5,573 bases of DNA. Origin: Phycisphaerales bacterium UBA2266 (lineage in GTDB: Bacteria > Planctomycetota > Phycisphaerae > Sedimentisphaerales > Anaerobacaceae). The notes under the pieces were generated by a model. That model worked only from the letters and a program-made list of their open reading frames with translations. It did not search any database and was not told the DNA's origin. The DNA lies in assembly GCA_002347125.1 (NCBI GenBank), contig DDXG01000054.1, positions 1-5,573 of the forward strand, given 5' to 3'. Positions 1-4,438 of this stretch are shown one piece after another. Numbering within the stretch: position 1 is the stretch's first letter; every line of letters starts with the position of its first letter. The position numbers and the translations under genes were made by a program.

Positions 1-2
1 GC

Positions 3-260
3 ATTGTGAACTACCGGGATCAGATGGGGGAAGGACTGAGCGATGTGTCGGAGCTGGTCGACGCAGGAGTGATTGAGCAAGACGTACTTGACAGGATCTC
101 GGGGAAGTTGACGACGACCTCGAATGTGTTTTCGCTGTTCTGCATTTCTACGGCGGAGCGGGCCAATGTTGATGGGGCGCGATTGTTGACGGAGGCGGTG
201 GTCGACAGGAGTTCGTCGCCGGCCAAGATACTCTACTGGCACCAGGGGACAGGATACTGA
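3..260 (+). CDS. gspK: GspK-like minor pseudopilin, C-terminal fragment (5' end outside window)
   Basis: This is the 3' end of a gene that begins before the window; the frame is open from base 3, so the GTG at base 6 is probably internal. The 85 visible residues include a helix-rich stretch (DVSELVDAGVIEQDVLDRI) and then LTTTSNVFSLFCIST, followed by a final strand ending ILYWHQGTGY. GspK proteins typically end with a 'loT-x-S-x-x-F' strand after a SAM-like helical domain that carries a 'SELL' type sequence, and this piece fits that layout. GspK caps the pseudopilus tip in type II secretion systems. The stop codon overlaps the next start as TGATG, so translation is probably coupled to the GspL-like gene. 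The family call rests on the C-terminus and on the neighbours; another minor pseudopilin-like protein is possible. Confidence 0.72.
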   Translation: MVNYRDQMGEGLSDVSELVDAGVIEQDVLDRISGKLTTTSNVFSLFCISTAERANVDGARLLTEAVVDRSSSPAKILYWHQGTGY

Positions 261-1828
261 TGAGCAACGGTACGGTTGACAATGAAAGACGACAATCCGC
301 GGTGGCGATCGCGAGCGTTGACGGCGCCTTCTGGGGTGTCGAGTTGCGACGCCAGGGCGCCGGATACGAAGTGCTATGGGCCAAGAACAGCGCGGAAGCG
401 GCGAAGAACTGGGAGTCCTTTGGGAACGAATGCGGCGTGCCCGTTCCACCGACTGAAGGCGACGAAGAGACCCGCCGCAGGGTGGTGCTGGGATATGACG
501 GGGCATCGGTGGCTTTTTACCGGATGAGCATGCCTTCGGTCGGCGGCGATGAAATGGAGGCGATGGTTCGGATGCAGGCCGAGACGCGCCTGCCGTTGCC
601 GGGCGACAAGATGGAGATGGTGTGGCGCAAGGGCCCGGCGTCGAACGGGCAGATTTCGGTGGCGATGGCGGCCGCCAGAAAGGACCAACTGACCGATTTT
701 GTCGGACGGATACGAAGTTTGCAGCCGAACGAGATTCTGTTGGACAGCGAGGCGGTGGTTCGGGTGTGGCAGGTGTTGTTCGGGGCCAATCAGCGGACGG
801 CGCTGGTGTTGAACGTGCTCAAGGACAGCACACAGGCGTGTCTGGTGGAGGAAGGACGGCTGAACAATGCGGCCGTGCTGGATGTAGGACTGACGCAGTT
901 TGCCGCCTGGACGGTGCTCGACGAGACGGTTATAGAGGCCGAGCGGTTTGTGCAGGACGTCTGGAGCGTTATCGGACTGTTTGGCTGGAGCGACGGGGAA
1001 TCGCTTCCCATTGTCGTACTTTCGGACGGTTCGACAGGCTACGAGACGGTGGCGGAGTGTCTGCGGCAGAGCGGCCTGAACGCAACGGTGTCCCAGCCGG
1101 TGGATGGCTTGCTCAGCGGGCAGCCGAAGCTCGGCCGCGATGAGGTATTCGCCTTTCGCGTGGCGCTGGGCCTATCGCTGATTGCGCTGGATCGCCGGGA
1201 TGCGGGGTTCAACATCTTCGAGCGAGTGTATCAGCCGACGCCGGCCAAGAAGAAGCGGCCGCTCTTGTTGTCGATGAAGGCGACGGGCGCGGCTGCGGTG
1301 CTGATGCTGGCGGCGTTTCTGGTGGTGGGTTATGTGCTCGACCTTCGCAGTCCGGCGGCGGTGAGCCAGAGAATGGAGATGGTGGCCGGTGATACGAAAG
1401 TGGACGATCTGCAGAGGCGGCAGGATGTGCTCAAGCAGGTGGCCCAACTGCGGCCGGACATCCTGGAGATGATGACGGAGATCAACGCCAGCGGGCCGCG
1501 AGGCATCGTCCTTGACAGCATCAGCTATAAGCGCGGCTCGCCCGTGACGGTTACAGGCCAGGCGCAGAACAACGACCAGATTTACGAATTCCAGAAGAAC
1601 CTGCTGGCCAGGAAGGTATTCGCCGGCGTGGAGATTCAGAGTACATCGACGGTGCGCACCACCGCCGCCGCGCAGACCGGGCCGCAGTCCGGGCCCCAGT
1701 CCGGGCCCCAGGCGGGGTCGCAGACCGGTGGTCCGGGGGATGGTCGCGCCGATGGAGGTGGCCGCGGGGGTGGACAGATCAAGTTTACTATGGCACTGAA
1801 CTATAAGAACTTCAGCAAGAAGAGATAG
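260..1828 (+). CDS. gspL: GspL-like inner-membrane platform protein (PilM-PilN fusion layout)
   Basis: The 522-residue product has three parts. Residues about 10-300 look like the actin-fold cytoplasmic domain of GspL/PilM: an N-terminal VDGAFWGVEL strand, TALVLNVLKDSTQACLVEEGRL-like strands near 180-200, LDVG at 207-210, and IVVLSDGS in the last subdomain. A membrane helix lies at about 341-360 (AAAVLMLAAFLVVGYVL) after a basic KKKRP stretch. The periplasmic part has a coiled-coil-like segment at about 362-405 and a ferredoxin-like domain (GIVLDSISYKRG...VTVTGQAQN...) like PilN/GspL. A low-complexity Gly/Pro/Gln/Ser loop (about 470-505) interrupts the last strands, and the protein ends with IKFTMALNYKNF, as expected for a final strand. 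The strand that in PilM carries Asp-Ile-Gly reads Leu-Asn-Val, so ATP hydrolysis is unlikely, as in known GspL. GspL docks the GspE ATPase in T2SS. The start is fixed by the TGATG overlap with gspK. Confidence 0.82.
   Translation: MSNGTVDNERRQSAVAIASVDGAFWGVELRRQGAGYEVLWAKNSAEAAKNWESFGNECGVPVPPTEGDEETRRRVVLGYDGASVAFYRMSMPSVGGDEMEAMVRMQAETRLPLPGDKMEMVWRKGPASNGQISVAMAAARKDQLTDFVGRIRSLQPNEILLDSEAVVRVWQVLFGANQRTALVLNVLKDSTQACLVEEGRLNNAAVLDVGLTQFAAWTVLDETVIEAERFVQDVWSVIGLFGWSDGESLPIVVLSDGSTGYETVAECLRQSGLNATVSQPVDGLLSGQPKLGRDEVFAFRVALGLSLIALDRRDAGFNIFERVYQPTPAKKKRPLLLSMKATGAAAVLMLAAFLVVGYVLDLRSPAAVSQRMEMVAGDTKVDDLQRRQDVLKQVAQLRPDILEMMTEINASGPRGIVLDSISYKRGSPVTVTGQAQNNDQIYEFQKNLLARKVFAGVEIQSTSTVRTTAAAQTGPQSGPQSGPQAGSQTGGPGDGRADGGGRGGGQIKFTMALNYKNFSKKR
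1679..1726 (+). repeat. Four tandem 12-bp units coding Gly-Pro-Gln-Ser in gspL
   Basis: Units GGGCCGCAGTCC, GGGCCCCAGTCC, GGGCCCCAGGCG and GGGTCGCAGACC follow each other, with a degenerate unit just before (1667-1678). They encode GPQS, GPQS, GPQA and GSQT at residues 474-489. The repeat keeps the frame and sits in a loop inside the periplasmic ferredoxin-like domain, so copy number could vary without breaking the gene. Confidence 0.85.
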
Positions 1829-1848
1829 ATCTGGCGAAGACGACGATT

Positions 1849-2370
1849 ATGTTCGGAAAGATAAAAATCACAGAACGGGACAAACGGGCGCTGAAGCTGG
1901 GCGTTATCGGGGTGATTCTGGTCGTCGTGTTTGTCTTTGCCTCCACATGGCATGAGACGTGGAAACAGGCGAAGCAGGAGATGGCCTCCGTGGAACGCAA
2001 ACTGGACGCCATTCGCGTTGAGCCCCGACGGCAGGCGGCCTTGCTTGGCGCTGTCCCAGTGTTCGAAATGCCTCAGGAGGAGGAGTTGCAGAAGTTTCTG
2101 TTTCGGGACAAACTGAACGAACAGATCAAGCGGGTGGGTATCAAGAGCAATCCGCTGGATATTCTATCGGGGACGAAGAAGGAAGGCGTGTACAAGTTGC
2201 TGCGGATCAAGTGTACGGCGCGTTGCCGGTTTGCGCAGGCGATGGACCTGCTGGCGGCGTTGCCGGAGAACCCGTACCTGGTGGCGGTGGAGGAACTTCG
2301 GATTCGTGTGGATGCGAAGAACCGGCAGGAAGTGGATATGGACCTGGTGGTTTCGACCTTTGCGAAATGA
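1849..2370 (+). CDS. gspM: GspM/PilO-like inner-membrane protein
   Basis: The 173-residue product has a short basic cytoplasmic tail (MFGKIKITERDKRALK), one membrane helix at about 15-33 (LGVIGVILVVVFVFAS), a coiled-coil-like segment at about 34-65 rich in Lys, Glu and Arg, and a C-terminal alpha/beta domain. That domain ends in two strands, VEELRIRVDAK and VDMDLVVSTFAK, separated by a helix (FAQAMDLLAALPENP). This is the usual GspM/PilO layout: a bitopic protein with a periplasmic ferredoxin-like domain that dimerises with GspL/PilN. Length is typical for the family. It lies 20 nt after the GspL-like gene and no good Shine-Dalgarno is seen ahead of the ATG, which suggests translation depends on coupling from upstream. 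ATG is preferred because the protein then begins with a plausible basic tail. The fold call is good; GspM versus PilO cannot be separated by eye. Confidence 0.75.
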   Translation: MFGKIKITERDKRALKLGVIGVILVVVFVFASTWHETWKQAKQEMASVERKLDAIRVEPRRQAALLGAVPVFEMPQEEELQKFLFRDKLNEQIKRVGIKSNPLDILSGTKKEGVYKLLRIKCTARCRFAQAMDLLAALPENPYLVAVEELRIRVDAKNRQEVDMDLVVSTFAK

Positions 2371-2379
2371 AGGTGGTTT

Positions 2380-3222
2380 ATGAAACTGGATTTCCTCAAG
2401 AAACGCGAAGAATGGTTGTCGCTGGTTTTCATTGCGACGTCGGTGGGTCTGGGGGTGCTGATCCTGCTGAAGATCAGCGGGTACTATGTGGTGCAGGCCG
2501 AGGCCGGTCAGACTATTGCCATGGCGATGCAGGAGGGCCAACCGGATCCCAACGACACGCGGACGCGCCTGGGCAAGGTTAAGGAAGTGGCCGGCACATT
2601 GAAGACCCGCAACCTCTTCTCGCCGCAGCCGACAAGGCAGCATCCCGTCCGCGAGGTGGCCGGGATTCTTGGCGGCGAGGCCCTGATCGGGGATCGCTGG
2701 TACAATGAGGGCGACCGGGTATCGGATGCGCGGATCGTGAAGATCGAGCCGACGCAGGTGACGGTGGAGTGGGATGGCCAGATGAAGGTCTTTGCGCCGA
2801 TATCGGGGGGACAGGGCTGGGGTGAAGATCGGGCCGGCCGCGCGGGCGGTCGCACTGGAACGGGCAGAGCGGAAACCGGTTCGACCGGGGGTAGCCCGGT
2901 GCAAGTCCAGGTCTCGAGCGAGGCTCGCGGCGCGACCGGACGGGTCGAACTGGGCGGCGATATGCGTGTTCGATTTGAAGGCGGCGGGGATATGCGGGAA
3001 CGCTGGGCGGGAATGAGCGAAACGGAACGCACGGCGTTCCGGGATCAGATGCGGTCACAGTTTGGCGGCGGTCGAGGCGGTCCGGGAGGAATGGGAGGAA
3101 CGGGAGGAACGGGTGGAATGGGCGGTCCCGGTGGCGGTTTCGGCGGCCGTGGGGGGGGGGAAGGCGGTTTCGGCGGCCGAGGTGGTGGTGCAGGGGGGGG
3201 CGGTGGTCGTGGTGGACGTTAG
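2380..3222 (+). CDS. GspC/PilP-like inner-membrane protein with Gly-rich C-terminal tail
   Basis: The 280-residue product has a short basic N-terminus and a membrane helix at about 12-31. A linker leads to LKTRNLFSP (74-82) and a beta-rich block, VAGILGGEALIGDRWYNEGD (93-112) then ARIVKIEPTQVTVEWDG (117-133). 'RNLF' followed by 'G-I-x-x-x-x-x-A-L-I-x-x-x-x-Y-x-x-G-D-x-V' is the layout of the GspC homology region and of PilP, which contact the secretin N0 domain. After about residue 142 there is no PDZ domain or coiled coil. Instead comes a low-complexity Gly/Arg/Thr stretch, one copy of the Trp-Met-Ser-Glu motif (206-225: RWAGMSETERTAFR) and a tail from 228 to 280 in which 37 of 53 residues are Gly. 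The ATG is preceded by AAGGTGG a few bases upstream, 9 nt after the GspM-like stop. A run of ten G at 3151-3160 makes the end of the frame vulnerable to slippage or error. I am fairly sure of the GspC/PilP link; the tail's role is unknown. Confidence 0.68.
   Translation: MKLDFLKKREEWLSLVFIATSVGLGVLILLKISGYYVVQAEAGQTIAMAMQEGQPDPNDTRTRLGKVKEVAGTLKTRNLFSPQPTRQHPVREVAGILGGEALIGDRWYNEGDRVSDARIVKIEPTQVTVEWDGQMKVFAPISGGQGWGEDRAGRAGGRTGTGRAETGSTGGSPVQVQVSSEARGATGRVELGGDMRVRFEGGGDMRERWAGMSETERTAFRDQMRSQFGGGRGGPGGMGGTGGTGGMGGPGGGFGGRGGGEGGFGGRGGGAGGGGGRGGR
2995..3054 (+). repeat. Motif copy 1 (GspC-like protein residues 206-225)
   Basis: The DNA encodes R-E-R-W-A-G-M-S-E-T-E-R-T-A-F-R-D-Q-M-R. Shared invariant positions with other copies are Trp, Met, Ser/Thr, Glu and the spaced Arg residues. 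It lies just before the Gly-rich tail. Confidence 0.8.
3133..3179 (+). repeat. 17-bp direct repeat with 30-bp period in Gly-rich tail
   Basis: GGCGGTTTCGGCGGCCG occurs at 3133-3149 and again at 3163-3179, coding Gly-Gly-Phe-Gly-Gly-Arg each time. The ten-G run lies between the two copies. This points to tail growth by local duplication. Confidence 0.85.
3151..3160 (+). repeat. Homopolymer run of ten G inside the GspC-like gene
   Basis: Ten consecutive G are followed shortly by a run of eight G at 3193-3200. Both are within the Gly-rich tail. Losing one G would extend the product to a TGA at 3254-3256, which overlaps the next gene's ATG as ATGA. Gaining one G would end it at a TAA at 3240-3242. 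It may be a slippage site, natural polymorphism or an assembly error. Confidence 0.9.
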
Positions 3223-3240
3223 GAAGAACGGACTTTTTTT

Positions 3241-3246
3241 AAGGTG
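3241..3246 (+). promoter_or_regulatory. Ribosome binding site of the first unknown gene
   Basis: AAGGTG lies 6 nt before the ATG at 3253 and supports that start over the in-frame ATG at 3262. Confidence 0.6.
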
Positions 3247-3252
3247 TGAGCC

Positions 3253-3960
3253 ATGAAGGAAATGAGCACAAGAATGACGGCGGCAGTGGCAGGCGTGGTT
3301 CTGCTTGGTTCACTGGGACTGGGGTTGGGTATACGGCATATTCGCGCGGGCGGCCCAAAAGCGACGGAGGAACCGGCCGCCAAGGCGCCTGCGCCCGTCG
3401 CCCCACAGCCAACGCCAGATCGTCCGACGGGGGACGAGCGAGGTTTCGATCGTGGGGGCCGGGGCGAGCGAGGCGGGTTCGGCGGTGCCGACGGCGGGGG
3501 GATGCCGTTTGGGGGCGACCGTGAGGCGATGCGCGGACAGTGGGAAAACATGAGCGAAGAGGAGCGTGCCGCGCTTCGCGATCAGATGCGCAACCGGATG
3601 GGCGGGGATCGGACCGCGCGTGGAGGCATGCGCCGCGAACGTCCGCAGTTGTCACCCGAGGTTCAGGCCCGCGTCGATGAGCTTCGCGCCAATATGGAGG
3701 ACATGACGGAGGAAGAGCAGGCCAAGGCGCGCGAGGAGATCGCCCAACTGACGGGCGGCGGATTCGGCGGCTTTGGCGGGCGTCGCGGCGGGGGCGATGA
3801 GATGGTTTTCAGCGGTATGGACGCGGCCGAGGCCGAGGCGCTGAGGGCCAGATGGCCGGATATGACGGACGAGGAGCGTGAGCAATACAGGACCGAGGCC
3901 CGCCAGCGGTTTGAGGCGATGCGTCAGCAGGGCGACGGCGGACCCGGCATGAATCCATGA
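3253..3960 (+). CDS. Unrecognised membrane-anchored Gly/Arg-rich protein with three W-x-N-M-[ST]-E motifs
   Basis: I do not recognise this 235-residue protein. It starts with a short basic end and a hydrophobic helix at about 9-27 (TAAVAGVVLLGSLGLGLGI), so it is probably an inner-membrane anchor or uncleaved signal. Next come a Pro/Ala linker (35-58) and a Gly/Arg stretch (60-88). Three helical motif copies follow, separated by Gly/Arg-rich spacers: 94-113 (QWENMSEEERAALRDQMR), 144-166 (NMEDMTEEEQAKAREEI, where Trp is replaced by Met) and 197-217 (RWPDMTDEEREQYRTEAR). The copies resemble in style the 'LSPEER'-type repeats of DUF3106 and LTxxQ-type periplasmic proteins, but no family is claimed. 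The start ATG has AAGGTG 6 nt upstream. The gene lies in the gsp operon between the GspC-like and secretin genes and shares the motif with both neighbouring small genes, so a periplasmic role with the secretion machine is inferred. Confidence 0.75.
   Translation: MKEMSTRMTAAVAGVVLLGSLGLGLGIRHIRAGGPKATEEPAAKAPAPVAPQPTPDRPTGDERGFDRGGRGERGGFGGADGGGMPFGGDREAMRGQWENMSEEERAALRDQMRNRMGGDRTARGGMRRERPQLSPEVQARVDELRANMEDMTEEEQAKAREEIAQLTGGGFGGFGGRRGGGDEMVFSGMDAAEAEALRARWPDMTDEEREQYRTEARQRFEAMRQQGDGGPGMNP
3532..3591 (+). repeat. Motif copy 2 (first unknown protein residues 94-113)
   Basis: It encodes R-G-Q-W-E-N-M-S-E-E-E-R-A-A-L-R-D-Q-M-R. The end R-D-Q-M-R is identical to copy 1, and the DNA shares GATCAGATGCG with copy 1 and the 13-mer AACATGAGCGAAG (3547-3559) with copy 5. 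Confidence 0.8.
3682..3750 (+). repeat. Degenerate motif copy 3 (first unknown protein residues 144-166)
   Basis: It encodes L-R-A-N-M-E-D-M-T-E-E-E-Q-A-K-A-R-E-E-I. Trp is replaced by Met and the core Arg by Gln, while the Met-Thr-Glu-Glu-Glu core and overall helical pattern remain. Confidence 0.6.
3841..3903 (+). repeat. Motif copy 4 (first unknown protein residues 197-217)
   Basis: It encodes L-R-A-R-W-P-D-M-T-D-E-E-R-E-Q-Y-R-T-E-A-R. Trp, Met, Thr (for Ser), the acidic run and the Arg spacing are kept. Confidence 0.78.
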
Positions 3961-3963
3961 TCT

Positions 3964-3970
3964 GGGAGGT
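3964..3970 (+). promoter_or_regulatory. Ribosome binding site that questions the start of the second unknown gene
   Basis: GGGAGGT is a strong Shine-Dalgarno match but only 2 nt from the ATG at 3973. The in-frame GTG at 3979, 8 nt away, has normal spacing and is the better-supported start on this basis. Confidence 0.6.
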
Positions 3971-3972
3971 AT

Positions 3973-4389
3973 ATGACTGTGGGTAAGAACGTGTATGCAG
4001 TGTGGTATGTGGTAGGCGCAGCGGCGGTGCTGACGGTGATTGTCGTCGGCTTCGTGATTCCGCCGGGCGCCGGGCGCAATGTCGCCGTGGATGCTCCGAA
4101 GGCGGCGCCGAGCGTTGCGGCGGCGGTCGCGACGGCTGTATCGCTCGATCGCGAGGACAAGGCTGAGCTTCGTGAGAGGTGGGCGAACATGAGCGAAGCC
4201 GAGCGCGAGCATTTCCGCCAGGAGGTGCGGGCCCGGCTTGCCGAGTCGCGGCGGCTGGCCCTGGAGGCGCAGGCCCGCGTCTCCCGCGAGCAGGATGTGC
4301 AGCAGGCGCAATTAGCCAAGCAGCGCCAGGAACGAATGGAAGCAGCAAGTAAGGCCAGTGGAGATAATTCGCAAGTGCAAGTGAAGTAA
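3973..4389 (+). CDS. Unrecognised small membrane-anchored helical protein with one W-A-N-M-S-E motif
   Basis: The 138-residue product is not one I recognise. A membrane helix covers about residues 8-29 (AVWYVVGAAAVLTVIVVGFVI), followed by an Ala/Val/Pro linker (31-57) and then a continuous charged helix from about 58 to 128 rich in Arg, Glu, Gln and Ala, with coiled-coil character. One motif copy lies at 66-88 (RWANMSEAEREHFRQEVR), closely matching copies in the two genes upstream. Start choice is uncertain: GGGAGGT at 3964-3970 is only 2 nt from the ATG at 3973 but 8 nt from an in-frame GTG at 3979, so the shorter form beginning Met-Gly-Lys-Asn may be the real one. The gene ends 49 nt before the secretin start. 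By position and topology it is probably a periplasm-facing partner of the secretion apparatus; this is inference. Confidence 0.72.
   Translation: MTVGKNVYAVWYVVGAAAVLTVIVVGFVIPPGAGRNVAVDAPKAAPSVAAAVATAVSLDREDKAELRERWANMSEAEREHFRQEVRARLAESRRLALEAQARVSREQDVQQAQLAKQRQERMEAASKASGDNSQVQVK
4168..4236 (+). repeat. Motif copy 5 (second unknown protein residues 66-88)
   Basis: It encodes L-R-E-R-W-A-N-M-S-E-A-E-R-E-H-F-R-Q-E-V-R. The L-R-x-R-W start links it to copy 4 and the A-x-M-S-E core to copy 1, in a different gene and reading context. Confidence 0.8.
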
Positions 4390-4390
4390 G

Positions 4391-4412
4391 CCCGCGGCAT
4401 GCCGGTCGCGGG
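4391..4412 (+). other. Small GC-rich hairpin between the second unknown gene and the secretin
   Basis: CCCGCG (4391-4396) can pair with CGCGGG (4407-4412) over a 10-nt loop; a competing perfect palindrome CGGCATGCCG lies at 4395-4404. It starts just after the upstream stop codon in the longest gap (49 nt) of the cluster. There is no following T run, so it is not a standard terminator; it could mark an RNA processing or stability site. Confidence 0.4.
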
Positions 4413-4426
4413 GTGTTCGATGAAAA

Positions 4427-4433
4427 GAGGTGA
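4427..4433 (+). promoter_or_regulatory. Ribosome binding site that sets the secretin TTG start
   Basis: GAGGTGA fully matches the anti-Shine-Dalgarno core and lies 5 nt before the TTG at 4439. An in-frame GTG at 4430 overlaps the site itself, and an ATG at 4420 is in another frame and stops after ten codons. Confidence 0.7.
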
Positions 4434-4438
4434 CTCCA

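Noticed and set aside
2164..2904. Long minus-strand open frame opposite the GspM-like and GspC-like genes
   Set aside because: It has no recognisable domain, is rich in His/Arg/Pro as expected from the reverse of GC-biased codons, and fully overlaps well-supported plus-strand genes.
2883..3222. Collagen-like or PE-PGRS-like protein
   Set aside because: The Gly-rich tail lacks a regular Gly-x-y period over any length, and it is attached to a GspC/PilP-like domain, so simple repeat expansion explains it better.
3216..3240. T7 run after the GspC-like gene as a terminator
   Set aside because: Only a 4-bp stem (CGTT with AACG) lies ahead of the T run, too weak for a terminator, and the next gene follows at once with the same motif and strand.
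3062..3256. Alternative plus-strand frame in the Gly-rich tail ending at the next ATG
   Set aside because: As a separate gene it has only a low-complexity Val/Glu/Ala product and no good ribosome site. It is kept only as the possible outcome of slippage in the G run.
3652..4311. Minus-strand open frame opposite the two unknown genes
   Set aside because: Composition is that of a shadow frame, it has no membrane or domain logic, and the plus-strand frames have ribosome sites, membrane helices and the shared motif.
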